Source: Bacteroides ndongoniae
Lineage (GTDB): Bacteria; Bacteroidota; Bacteroidia; Bacteroidales; Bacteroidaceae
NCBI RefSeq assembly: GCF_900108345.1
Contig: NZ_FNVV01000013.1
Span: forward strand, 842,944-906,943
Direction of reading: 5' to 3'
Length of the DNA: 64,000 bases
The position numbers and the translations under genes were made by a program. Position 1 is the stretch's first letter. Every line of letters begins with the position of its first letter. This document shows positions 27,420 through 35,097 of the stretch, in pieces. The notes beneath the pieces are model-generated. The model was not told where the DNA came from. It saw nothing but the letters and a program-made list of their open reading frames with translations, and did not search any database.

Positions 27420-27674
27420 TCATTTTTCATGCTTCTCCAGATATTCTCTCATGGCCTCGTTGACGATGTCACGGAGAGACATGTTCTTTTCGATGGCCAG
27501 GTATTTCATCCTGGTATGAATGCTCTTGTTAATGACGAAGTTGCAATGCACCGCCGGTTCCTTTTCCGCCTTGGCCGGAGCCGTTTCTTTTTTCTGCGGG
27601 GATTTTTTGGTTGATGAAAGCAGCCCGTCAAGGCCGCTTTTCATACCGTCTTTCAATAAATCGCTTTTGCCCAT
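27420..27674 (-). CDS. Ribbon-helix-helix DNA-binding partner of ParA
   Basis: An 84-residue protein. The N-terminal half is a Lys-rich flexible tail (SSTKKSPQKKETAPAKAEKE). The C-terminal half has a ribbon-helix-helix pattern: a strand HCNFVINKSIHTRMK followed by helix LAIEKNMSLRDIVNEAMREYL. This is the architecture of ParG- or omega-type centromere-binding proteins that pair with small ParA ATPases. It is 7 bp downstream of parA. The phased TACTA boxes at 28472-28645 and 61145-61196 are its most likely binding sites. Confidence 0.75.
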   Translation of the reverse strand: MGKSDLLKDGMKSGLDGLLSSTKKSPQKKETAPAKAEKEPAVHCNFVINKSIHTRMKYLAIEKNMSLRDIVNEAMREYLEKHEK

Positions 27675-27681
27675 ATTGTTT

Positions 27682-28437
27682 TTACTTTAGTTTCAGTACC
27701 TCCAGCGCCAAGTCCATATAATCCTTGGCCCCGTTGCTGTTTTTGTTATACTCGAAAATGTTCAGACCCTTGATAGGAGCTTCCGCCAGAGCCACGTTGT
27801 CCCGGATGACGGTCTTGAACACCTTGTCGCAGAAAGAATCGTTGATGAACTCGGACACGCTTTTGTTAAGCGTCTTGCGCTTGTCGAACTGGGTGATCAC
27901 GATACCTCCGATGCTCAGTCCCGGATTCAGGCGTTCCCTGACGATTTTAACCACATTCGTAATCTTTGCCATACCGCGCATGGCGAGGAACTGTGCCTGT
28001 ACCGGGATAATCAAGAAGTCCGATGCGGTAAGCGCATTGAGCGTGAGCAGTCCCAGCGATGGCGGACAGTCAATCAGTATATAGTCGAATTTCCGGCTGT
28101 CAAGCAGCTTCGCAATCAGCCCTTTCAGTATCAGTTCCCGGCCAGGTTCGTTGATAAGTTCCGATTCGGCAGCCGACAGGTCAAGGCACGAGGGAACGAT
28201 GGCAAGGCCGTTGTTCAGTTCGACCAGCGGCAAAGGGTATTCGCCCTTCATCGCCCCGTACACGGTCTGTTCTTCCTCGATGGACAGGCCGCAGGATTCC
28301 GTGAGGTTTGCCTGACCGTCCATGTCGATCAGGAGCACACGTTTTTTCTTCAGCTGCAGTGCGGCAGCGAGATTTATGGTAGTGGTTGTCTTTCCGACCC
28401 CACCTTTATGATTCAGAGCTGCTATAATTTTTGTCAT
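27682..28437 (-). CDS. parA: ParA-family partition ATPase
   Basis: A 251-residue ATPase of the deviant Walker A type. The P-loop is NHKGGVGKTTTTINLAAAL (about residues 9-27), with LLIDMDGQANLT and YILIDCPPSLGLLTL as the other ATP-site motifs. It lacks an N-terminal DNA-binding domain, so autoregulation must come from a partner, here the RHH protein. Function: segregation of the element or positioning of transfer complexes. A Bacteroides-type promoter lies just upstream within the repeat-rich region. Confidence 0.9.
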   Translation of the reverse strand: MTKIIAALNHKGGVGKTTTTINLAAALQLKKKRVLLIDMDGQANLTESCGLSIEEEQTVYGAMKGEYPLPLVELNNGLAIVPSCLDLSAAESELINEPGRELILKGLIAKLLDSRKFDYILIDCPPSLGLLTLNALTASDFLIIPVQAQFLAMRGMAKITNVVKIVRERLNPGLSIGGIVITQFDKRKTLNKSVSEFINDSFCDKVFKTVIRDNVALAEAPIKGLNIFEYNKNSNGAKDYMDLALEVLKLK

Positions 28438-28462
28438 GATTCAGAGTCTTAATGTTCTGGTA

Positions 28463-28496
28463 CAAAGATAATACTATTTTTAGTCTTCACTACAAT
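28463..28496 (-). promoter_or_regulatory. parA promoter
   Basis: On the minus strand TATCTTTG (28463-28470) is an exact TAnnTTTG -7 box, with a TTG 22 bp further upstream (28493-28495). The distance from the -7 box to the parA ATG is 25 bp. TACT-type boxes fall between and beside the two promoter elements, so binding there should shut off parA. Confidence 0.6.
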
Positions 28497-28645
28497 TAGT
28501 ATTTACTATTTTACTACTATAACATATTTTAGTATCGTAGTATTTACTACTCTACTAAAAGACTTAGCCACTAAATGTAGTATCTACTATTTTTCGTAAC
28601 CCGGGATTTACTAATCTCCTAAATTACTACAATTAGTAAATACTA
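28472..28645. repeat. Operator/centromere-like array of TAGTAnnTACTA palindromes
   Basis: Four 12-bp palindromes TAGTA-nn-TACTA start at 28497, 28538, 28578 and 28634. Extra half-sites are phased by 8 bp: TACT at 28504 and 28512, TAGTA at 28530 and 28538, TACT at 28545 and 28553. The whole 175-bp region between parA and ssb is AT-rich and non-coding. Ribbon-helix-helix proteins bind such short phased boxes, so this is a candidate parS and parA operator. Confidence 0.7.
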
Positions 28646-28671
28646 CATCCGTGACCGTTTTCCGGAAGATG

Positions 28672-29085
28672 TCAGAACGGAAGGTCTTCCTCCCCGTCCT
28701 GTGGCATGTCCGCCGGAGGAACTGGTGCGTTATCGGCAGCTGCGGCTTGGCCGTCGGCTTCGGAGGTTGTACCTTCCCGTTTACCGGTATTGATGAACTC
28801 CAGGGCATCCGCCGTGATGGAGAGCTGGATCTGGCTGTCGCCGTTTTTGTCCTTCCACAGTGAAGTTGACAATGTTCCCCCGACAAGGACCATGCGCCCT
28901 TTGGTGAGGTATTCGGAGAGGCGGATATGGTTTTCCTTGTTGCTGCGTACCCTTACCCATGTGGTAACGGCGTTTCCGTGCGAGAAGTCATCTACTGCCA
29001 TGTCAAAAGCAATAAACGAACCGTGTGTACCCTCGATAACCTGACAATCCTTTCCGATGCGACCGATAGTGTGAATGTATAGCAT
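28672..29085 (-). CDS. ssb: Single-stranded DNA-binding protein
   Basis: A 137-residue SSB. The OB-fold begins MLYIHTIGRIGKDCQVIEG and includes WVRVRSNKENHIRLSEYL and GRMVLVGGTLSTSLWKDK. The tail is acidic and ends QDGEEDLPF, the DDxPF-like tip that recruits partner proteins in bacterial SSBs. The ATG at 29085 is chosen because it starts the OB-fold; longer versions run into leader module L3. It would coat transferred single strands. Confidence 0.9.
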   Translation of the reverse strand: MLYIHTIGRIGKDCQVIEGTHGSFIAFDMAVDDFSHGNAVTTWVRVRSNKENHIRLSEYLTKGRMVLVGGTLSTSLWKDKNGDSQIQLSITADALEFINTGKREGTTSEADGQAAAADNAPVPPADMPQDGEEDLPF

Positions 29086-29145
29086 AATTTGAAAATGTTT
29101 TGCGGCAAGGTGGTTAGTCCTGCCATTACCTGTGACTTTGTTTTT

Positions 29146-29324
29146 TCTTCCCTCTGGTCGGATCCTTTCTGCCGGACCGCCTTGGGGTTTTATGGTGCAT
29201 GACAAGGATGTCGGTACAGCCCATTCGACGTTTTTTTGAAGCAAAATACTCTTGCCCGGCAAGGAAGATTTTCCTTCAAAATGCACTTCAAAACGGAAGA
29301 ATCAGGCGCGACAGCCTACATTCG
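29146..29324 (-). promoter_or_regulatory. Leader module L3 upstream of ssb
   Basis: The upper stem-loop is at 29236-29279, with arms TTGAAGCAAAAT and ATTTTCCTTCAA and an inner stem CTTGCC/GGCAAG. The basal hairpin has CGGATCC (29159-29165) with GGACCG (29174-29179), closed by CCC and GGGG. Plus-strand TACATTCG lies at 29317-29324. The arm sequences differ from L1/L2 while pairing is kept, which supports a conserved folded leader. Confidence 0.6.
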
Positions 29325-29889
29325 CACCTGATAAAACCTACGCGGCGGCAGGCAAGGTATGACGAGAGAAGGTAATCCCGATACAGATATAAAAGGCAGA
29401 ATTGTCCCATATATAAGGGGATGTTTATAAAAGTGATGAATGACGGCTTGGGCGGGTAAAAAACGGTCTGCCGGGCAAACAAAATGGGGACTCTTTCTGA
29501 TTGTGACATGCCGGAGACACGACGGACGGCACAAGCAGAATGTGTCACCGTTTGCCCATGACGCCGTCGGCCCGGAAAGGAAAGCTGCGGACAAAAGGCG
29601 GAATGTGCCGGAGCAACAATCAGGCAGGATGCCCATATAGCGGAATACCGGTTGTTTCGACATGTCGAAGCTCCGGCATGAAGCGGTATGATGCAGACTG
29701 CCGTTGATCGGGCACAGCCTTCCGTACCTTGGAGTGGAGGGCGGACCGCGGCACAGACATCATACCTTAATTTTCGGGTGGGGAAAGCCGGATAGAAAAG
29801 GGAGGAAATACCGGAAAGGTATCCATATAAAAGGACACTGGCAGGCAAGGCCATGAAGGCAGTCCCGTATGACCGCCTTCTCCTGCCTG
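29325..29889. other. Non-coding stretch between ssb leader and the DUF4313-like gene
   Basis: About 565 bp without a convincing gene; open frames here lack family features. The right part (29828-29889) forms a large minus-strand hairpin with GGCAGG/CCTGCC arms and an inner AAGGCGGTC/GACTGCCTT stem followed by CCTTTTATA, a good terminator for the gene at 29890. The middle holds several TATAAAAGG-like tracts. If the plus-strand box at 29317 is a promoter, a small RNA would start here. Confidence 0.4.
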
Positions 29890-30303
29890 TCAATCAACGA
29901 AGTTGAAATACCTGTCGCAAAGCTCTTTCTGCTGCATGAAGCGTTCGCTCTGATAAAAATCCACCTCGGGATACTTGCAGAAACCCGAAACGGCGTATCT
30001 GCCGGTAGGGGTACATAATCCGTAAAGCATGAGCCAGTCGAGAACTTCTTCCCCGTTGTTGTTCGTGTCGATGAACTGACACCCGGCACTGCGTTCCGCA
30101 CCAGGCAGATTGACCGTGATGATGGTTTCCGACTCAAATTCGTTACTGTCTTCTACATACGCCAACAATGCCAGACAAAGCGGTGTTCCGAGTCCATGCT
30201 GGTAATATGTGACAAGGGGGAAAACCCATTTACCGTCCTTATGAAGCAGTGTCAAGGTCATGCCGTCCACTTCCACGCTTCTCTCTCTGATTTCATTTTC
30301 CAT
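29890..30303 (-). CDS. DUF4313-like hypothetical protein
   Basis: A 137-residue soluble protein. Features: an opening beta-rich part with EVDGMTLTLLHKDGKWVFPL, a helix GTPLCLALLAYVED, then a C-terminal FCKYPEVDFYQSERF. I associate this with the DUF4313 group found on Bacteroidales mobile elements, with moderate confidence. No signal peptide. It is a single gene preceded by leader module L4 and followed by a strong hairpin terminator, so it is its own transcription unit. Confidence 0.55.
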   Translation of the reverse strand: MENEIRERSVEVDGMTLTLLHKDGKWVFPLVTYYQHGLGTPLCLALLAYVEDSNEFESETIITVNLPGAERSAGCQFIDTNNNGEEVLDWLMLYGLCTPTGRYAVSGFCKYPEVDFYQSERFMQQKELCDRYFNFVD

Positions 30304-30334
30304 AATGCTATCGTTTTTTTAAGTTTACTTTTTT

Positions 30335-30515
30335 CTTTCCCTGCTTTCGGTCCTTAAAGACCTTCGCCGGATTTATTTTTCCGCACCACGAAAGTGATAA
30401 CGGCAACCGGACAAATCTGGCGACAGAAATACGCTTCTCCCCGAGAAGGAAGATTTCCGTCGGCCACCGCAGGCCGTGAGGATTTGCAAGGTGCAGCTGT
30501 TATCCGTTACTTTCG
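30335..30515 (-). promoter_or_regulatory. Leader module L4
   Basis: The upper stem-loop at 30419-30465 has arms GGCGACAGAAAT and ATTTCCGTCGGCC, with an inner CTTCTC/GAGAAG stem. The basal hairpin GGTC (30349-30352)/GACC (30359-30362) has a 6-nt loop, closed by CC-GC/GC-GG pairs. On the plus strand TTG at 30484-30486, 21 bp, then TACTTTCG (30508-30515) is a good promoter match pointing away from the gene. Confidence 0.6.
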
Positions 30516-30584
30516 CGGAACAATAAGCCGGAAGGTCAGGACGGACTGCAAGGACAAAGATATAAAAGGATTGAAAGACAGAGC

Positions 30585-31735
30585 TGAATTCAACTTGCAA
30601 ATGCAACAGAATTCTGATTAATAATTTGTTTAAATTTTTCGTTTGGCGTGAGGTATCCAAGTCTTTTACGAGGTCGATTATTGAGTTTATTTTCAATCCA
30701 CTTAATCTGTTTGTTGGTTACTTCACTAAAGTCCTTACCCTTTGGGATATACTGCCTGATAAGCCCGTTGGTGTTTTCATTGGCACCACGTTCCCATGAG
30801 TGGTATGGTTTGCAAAAATAGAATTTTATTTCCAATTTTTGCGCAATTTCCTCGTGCTTTGCAAACTCCTTTCCATTGTCAGCCGTAATTGTGTGTATTA
30901 AGTTTTTCACTTTCCGCAGTGCCCATACTGCAATCTTAGCTACCGGGATGGCTTCTTTTCCCGACAACTTGCGTATCCAGACCCTGCTTGTTGCTCTGTC
31001 GTTAATGGTAAGAATGGCACCTTTGTGGTTCTTACCAATAATTGTATCTATCTCTAAATCACCAAATCTCTCCTTCAGTTCCACTATCTCGGGACGCTCA
31101 TCAATATCCACCCTGCCTGGGATAAATCCTCGCCCTGCATTTTTAGAACCACGTTTGGCATACCTGCGACCTTGTCTGCGAAGATATTTGTGCAGTTTGC
31201 CACCCCGCCGCTTATCCTCCCAAATCCAGCGATATATCGTTTCGTGAGATACCATCGCAATTCCCTCCAAGCGGCTCCTGCCGACAATCTGCTCCGGGCT
31301 GAATCCTTTCTTCAACAGCTTTATTATCCGTTTTCTCATTGCCGGTGTAAGCACTTCCTTGCGATGTTTTTGCTGCTTGCGCCTGTCTGCTTTTCGCTGG
31401 GCAAGCTCCATGCTATAGCTACCACTTCGGGCGTCGCAATTGCGCTTTATCTCCCTGTAAACAGTGCTTTTATCTACTCCGATAGCTTCCGCTATTGCTT
31501 TTTTGCTCATCGGTATTTGCAACATCATAGAAATTGCATACCTTTGTTCCTCGGTTATATGTTTGCTCATCTGCAACTTTTTTTTCTTTGGACGGACAAT
31601 TAAAGCAAAGATAGCAAACTTTATCCATTCAGAGTGAGAGAAAGGGGGACATTGTCTCTCTTTCCTCTCTGAAAAATAAATGTTTTTATTGCTTATTATC
31701 CGCACCCAAAAAGTTGCATTTATAAGTTGAACTCA
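30585..31735. mobile_element. IS4351 (IS30 family)
   Basis: An element of about 1.15 kb with imperfect terminal inverted repeats. The left end reads TGAATTCAACTTGCAAATGC from 30585; the right end, read inward from 31735, is TGAGTTCAACTTATAAATGC. The length and its place just upstream of ermF identify IS4351 as found in Tn4351. Only this one copy is in the window; a second flanking copy, as in Tn4351, is not seen. Confidence 0.9.
30590..31570 (-). CDS. IS4351 transposase (IS30 family)
   Basis: A 326-residue DDE transposase. An N-terminal helix-turn-helix is seen in MSKKAIAEAIGVDKSTVYRE (about residues 21-40). The catalytic core includes DLEIDTIIGKNHKGAILT (first Asp), TADNGKEFAKHEE (second Asp) and ERGANENTNGLIRQYIPKG (Glu), the IS30 arrangement. 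The ATG at 31570 gives the family start MSKHITEEQRYAI; a longer reading to 31705 would run into the terminal repeat. Intact. Confidence 0.93.
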   Translation of the reverse strand: MSKHITEEQRYAISMMLQIPMSKKAIAEAIGVDKSTVYREIKRNCDARSGSYSMELAQRKADRRKQQKHRKEVLTPAMRKRIIKLLKKGFSPEQIVGRSRLEGIAMVSHETIYRWIWEDKRRGGKLHKYLRRQGRRYAKRGSKNAGRGFIPGRVDIDERPEIVELKERFGDLEIDTIIGKNHKGAILTINDRATSRVWIRKLSGKEAIPVAKIAVWALRKVKNLIHTITADNGKEFAKHEEIAQKLEIKFYFCKPYHSWERGANENTNGLIRQYIPKGKDFSEVTNKQIKWIENKLNNRPRKRLGYLTPNEKFKQIINQNSVAFAS

Positions 31736-31763
31736 AGAAGTATTCACCTGTAAGAAGTTACTA

Positions 31764-32564
31764 ATGACAAAAAAGAAATTGCCCGTTCGTTTTACGGGTC
31801 AGCACTTTACTATTGATAAAGTGCTAATAAAAGATGCAATAAGACAAGCAAATATAAGTAATCAGGATACGGTTTTAGATATTGGGGCAGGCAAGGGGTT
31901 TCTTACTGTTCATTTATTAAAAATCGCCAACAATGTTGTTGCTATTGAAAACGACACAGCTTTGGTTGAACATTTACGAAAATTATTTTCTGATGCCCGA
32001 AATGTTCAAGTTGTCGGTTGTGATTTTAGGAATTTTGCAGTTCCGAAATTTCCTTTCAAAGTGGTGTCAAATATTCCTTATGGCATTACTTCCGATATTT
32101 TCAAAATCCTGATGTTTGAGAGTCTTGGAAATTTTCTGGGAGGTTCCATTATCCTTCAATTAGAACCTACACAAAAGTTATTTTCGAGGAAGCTTTACAA
32201 TCCATATACCGTTTTCTATCATACTTTTTTTGATTTGAAACTTGTCTATGAGGTAGGTCCTGAAAGTTTCTTGCCACCGCCAACTGTCAAATCAGCCCTG
32301 TTAAACATTAAAAGAAAACACTTATTTTTTGATTTTAAGTTTAAAGCCAAATACTTAGCATTTATTTCCTGTCTGTTAGAGAAACCTGATTTATCTGTAA
32401 AAACAGCTTTAAAGTCGATTTTCAGGAAAAGTCAGGTCAGGTCAATTTCGGAAAAATTCGGTTTAAACCTTAATGCTCAAATTGTTTGTTTGTCTCCAAG
32501 TCAATGGTTAAACTGTTTTTTGGAAATGCTGGAAGTTGTCCCTGAAAAATTTCATCCTTCGTAG
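31764..32564 (+). CDS. ermF: 23S rRNA adenine-N6 methyltransferase ErmF
   Basis: A 266-residue rRNA dimethyltransferase giving resistance to macrolides, lincosamides and streptogramin B by methylating A2058 of 23S rRNA. Motif I is VLDIGAGKGFLTVHLL (about residues 37-52), motif IV is SNIPYGITSDIFK (about residues 101-113). The sequence matches ErmF throughout. It starts 28 bp after the IS4351 end; it is established for Tn4351 that IS4351 supplies the ermF promoter. It is far more AT-rich than the transfer genes. Confidence 0.97.
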   Translation: MTKKKLPVRFTGQHFTIDKVLIKDAIRQANISNQDTVLDIGAGKGFLTVHLLKIANNVVAIENDTALVEHLRKLFSDARNVQVVGCDFRNFAVPKFPFKVVSNIPYGITSDIFKILMFESLGNFLGGSIILQLEPTQKLFSRKLYNPYTVFYHTFFDLKLVYEVGPESFLPPPTVKSALLNIKRKHLFFDFKFKAKYLAFISCLLEKPDLSVKTALKSIFRKSQVRSISEKFGLNLNAQIVCLSPSQWLNCFLEMLEVVPEKFHPS

Positions 32565-32624
32565 TTCAAAGTCGGGTGGTTGTCAAGATGATTTTTTTGG
32601 TTTGGTGTCGTCTTTTTTTAAGCT

Positions 32625-32763
32625 GCCGCATAACGGTTTGCAGCTATACGCAGGCAGGGATTTTTACCACTAAGCTACCTACGATGAACTGAACTTTAAA
32701 TTTACCACTTTCCTGTCTTACGAAGCACGAACCCCCTGCTTGCGTATAGGTGATGTTATGCGG
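32625..32763. repeat. attC-like nested inverted repeat downstream of ermF
   Basis: Outer arms CCGCATAAC (within 32625-32634) and GTTATGCGG (32755-32763) are perfectly complementary. Inner arms CTATACGCAGGCAGGG (32644-32659) and CCCTGCTTGCGTATAG (32734-32749) match at 15 of 16 positions. The loop is about 75 bp. The AAC...GTT outer triplets plus inner arms are the layout of integron attC sites, though the full RYYYAAC consensus is not met. It lies 60 bp after the ermF stop. Confidence 0.55.
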
Positions 32764-33109
32764 TCGGCTTTCATTTTCTCTTCTTTCTCGTTAATTTGTC
32801 AAGCAAAGTTACTAAATTTGCAGTCAAGCAATTTCAATTTTTGAATTATGTATTTCAGCAGACCTTGGACTTCTATCTAAGTGATAGGCAGTCCTGAATA
32901 AATTCCAATCAATCTTTTAGGGCAAGACAATCAGTCTATGCTTTGTGTGTGCTGTCATTTTTTTTGATGGCATTGCTTTGTCGTAGTTGCTCTGTCGGGT
33001 AATACTGTCTATTCACTTCTCTGTGATTTGAATTCAAGATATAAAGGGAGGCGATAAAAAGGCTCTCAAGCCTATACATTCAAGAATATCATACAATTTC
33101 TAATCATAG
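32764..33109. other. AT-rich non-coding stretch
   Basis: No gene longer than about 30 codons with a plausible start is seen. The segment joins the ermF attC-like repeat to the relaxase relic and is probably decayed insertion sequence. Runs of T and scattered CTGTC/GACAG words are present but no clear promoter. Confidence 0.4.
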
Positions 33110-33342
33110 ATAATACCAATGGGAATTTGCGTCAGGAAATTGCCAAGTGTGATAAAGAAATTGATGAATTAAAAGTTAAGATGCAACAAATGCAGAAATA
33201 GCACGGCAAACAGATACGCGATCTTCAAGAATACACAGTCAAGAACTTGAAGCCAAAGACAGGGATATTTCCCGGCTGAACTCCTTACTTGAAAAAGCGT
33301 ATAAATGGTTTTCCATGTTCAAAGAACAGTTTGATAAATGAC
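33110..33342 (+). pseudogene. Relic of a MobV-like relaxase C-terminus
   Basis: Two overlapping frames give a coiled-coil tail. The first reads RQEIAKCDKEIDELKVKMQQ and stops at about 33200. The second, one frame over, reads QELEAKDRDISRLNSLLEKA followed by YKWFSMFKEQFDK and a stop at 33342. The Glu/Lys heptads and the YKWF-x-MF-x-E ending resemble the C-termini of MobV/Pre-type mobilisation proteins such as those of Bacteroides mobilisable units. No start or catalytic part remains. Confidence 0.45.
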
Positions 33343-33473
33343 GGCATAGTTTACTAAGATCGACAGAAGAGCAAAAAGACAGAGGCTTCAAATTGTAATG
33401 TTAAATTAATCAAATCACGTAAAGAGGAGTAATCAAATATATTTTGATAGCTCCTTCCCATACTTTTTTTTAC

Positions 33474-33481
33474 TATATTTG
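33474..33481 (+). promoter_or_regulatory. -7 box upstream of the retropepsin-like gene
   Basis: TATATTTG matches the Bacteroides -7 consensus exactly and lies 29 bp before the ATG at 33511. No TTTG element at the standard spacing is visible (the nearest is 27 bp away), so strength is uncertain. Confidence 0.5.
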
Positions 33482-33510
33482 CTTTATATTTAATCTTTAA
33501 TATAATAAAT

Positions 33511-34797
33511 ATGAAAATTGCAAGTAGACTATCATTCATTTTTATTGCCATCTTGTTCGGATATAATTCTGTCTATTCACAAACACAGGCTGATGTGAAA
33601 ATGGGGGAAATTCTGAACAGCGGAGATTTGTTCCAATTGAGAAATGAATATCCGAAATTAAGAGACTCTGTGAGTATAAAGATGCTTAATCTTATAGCAG
33701 ATACACAGTTAGGTATTGGATTCAACAATTTGGATAATGCTGCTATTGCCCTTGATAGCCTATTGTTATATCATCAAGAAGAAATGGGGGCAGAAACCTC
33801 AATAGGAATGGCAGCTTTACAGGGTATGAATCTTTTAAATTTAGGAATGTACGAACAAGCCGGAAAAGTTGGAGAAGATTTGGTTAATGCACTTAAACAA
33901 TCTGTACCATTTGAATCTCTTTATAGTTTTGTGTTTATAGAAAAAGTAGGCAAAGCCCTTGCCAATGTACCAAAGCCTTATCTTGAACGTCCCAATCGAG
34001 ATGTTACTGTGTTGATGAGTGTTGAAACCGTAGGTAGAGGCAAGCATATTTATATCCCCGTGGAAGTAAACGGCATAACAAAAAACTATATTTTCGACAC
34101 AGGCTGTTCTTTCGGCAATTTCGTTTCAGAGAAATATGCGAAAGAAGCAGGTTTGAAAATCGTGGCAGATTCTATTCCCGTATCAGGTATGGAGATTGGT
34201 TTTGTGAGACTCGCCACGGCAGATTCTATGAAAATCGGAGAACTGGTATATCATAATCCTGTTTTTATGGTTGCTCCTCCCGACAATGAAATAGATTCTG
34301 TATTTACATTTGACGGAGTGCTTGGTTATAACTTTATAAGGGACGCACGGGAAATAATCATAGACAATGAAGCTGGCAAGTATCTTTTTCCCCACAAAGT
34401 GTCAGACGGAGAGCCGAATATGTATCTGTCTTCAAACACACCACAGGTACGAATAAATTATGACGAGAAACCTTTTGATCTGATTTTTGATACCGGAAAC
34501 GTAAAGTCAGATTTGGGGAACAAATTCGCAGATATATTTCCTCATGCCATTGAGGGGCTTGCAGAACATACAACCTCACGTGGAGGCTTTGGTGGAATAT
34601 CTCAGACAACAGCAGTCACATTGCCTAAGTTCTGTTTTAAGGTAGCAGGTACTACGGTAACATTATATGATACGGAAGTCGTTAAGAAGACAGAATCCAG
34701 CAGCCAGCTATTTTCAGGTTCATTGGGAGCAGACTTCGTATTGTCATTCAAACGGCTTGTGATTAACTATCAGAATATGTTTATACGTGGAGAATAA
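33511..34797 (+). CDS. Secreted retropepsin-like aspartic protease
   Basis: A 428-residue exported protein. A signal peptide (residues 1-24, ending SVYSQ) is followed by a helical domain and then two aspartic-protease-like halves. The first has NYIFDTGCSFGNFVSEKYA (DTG, about residues 196-199). The second has PFDLIFDTGNVKSDLGNKF (DTG, about residues 325-328). Two DTG motifs suggest a bilobed, pepsin-like retropepsin of the kind seen in Bacteroidetes clan AA proteins. Its substrate is unknown. AT-rich and without transfer-operon neighbours, it looks like cargo of the ermF insertion. Confidence 0.75.
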   Translation: MKIASRLSFIFIAILFGYNSVYSQTQADVKMGEILNSGDLFQLRNEYPKLRDSVSIKMLNLIADTQLGIGFNNLDNAAIALDSLLLYHQEEMGAETSIGMAALQGMNLLNLGMYEQAGKVGEDLVNALKQSVPFESLYSFVFIEKVGKALANVPKPYLERPNRDVTVLMSVETVGRGKHIYIPVEVNGITKNYIFDTGCSFGNFVSEKYAKEAGLKIVADSIPVSGMEIGFVRLATADSMKIGELVYHNPVFMVAPPDNEIDSVFTFDGVLGYNFIRDAREIIIDNEAGKYLFPHKVSDGEPNMYLSSNTPQVRINYDEKPFDLIFDTGNVKSDLGNKFADIFPHAIEGLAEHTTSRGGFGGISQTTAVTLPKFCFKVAGTTVTLYDTEVVKKTESSSQLFSGSLGADFVLSFKRLVINYQNMFIRGE

Positions 34798-34977
34798 TAT
34801 TAAAGCCATCATAATATTATTAATTAAGAAATAGGATATTATTGTCAAATATTTATCCTATTTTTCTTTTGTTTCTCTCAATAAACACCCAGCTTTACAT
34901 TCTTGGGTGTAAAACAGGGTAATTTTCTTGCAATTTTCTGATTTTCAGTGCTTGTTACAGATAAAAAGGGAAAAGGA

Positions 34978-35072
34978 GGATAAAAAAGGCAGATGCCAGC
35001 CTATAAAAGTCAGACGGGCCCCGGCAGGTCGGAACACAGGAAAACCTGCCCGATCATCACGACCGGACAGGC
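34978..35072 (-). terminator. Tandem terminators after the methylase-helicase gene
   Basis: Minus-strand hairpin CCTGTCCGG...CGGGCAGG (35044-35071) followed by TTTTCC, and a second one GGCTGGCATCTGCC (34982-34998) followed by TTTTTT. They lie 26 and about 100 bp downstream of the stop at 35098. The remainder of 34798-34977 is AT-rich, with one small ACACCCA/TGGGTGT hairpin near 34890, and holds no gene. Confidence 0.6.
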
Positions 35073-35097
35073 AAAAGGTTAAATCAATGAATCACGG

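Noticed and set aside
28440..28660. Array at the parA region considered as a CRISPR
   Set aside because: Repeats are 5-12 bp, phased at 7-8 bp and not separated by 30-bp spacers; no cas genes are near.
29288..29893. Minus-strand 201-codon frame in the gene-free region before ssb
   Set aside because: Composition is irregular (Arg/Pro/Cys), it crosses a terminator hairpin and the leader, and shows no domain.
31571..31705. Longer start for the IS4351 transposase
   Set aside because: The extra 45 codons lie in the terminal region of the element and do not fit the family start MSKHITEEQ.
32565..33510. Search for tetX or another Tn4351 gene after ermF
   Set aside because: No frame of adequate length or flavin-binding motif occurs before 33511; only the attC-like repeat and a relaxase relic are visible.
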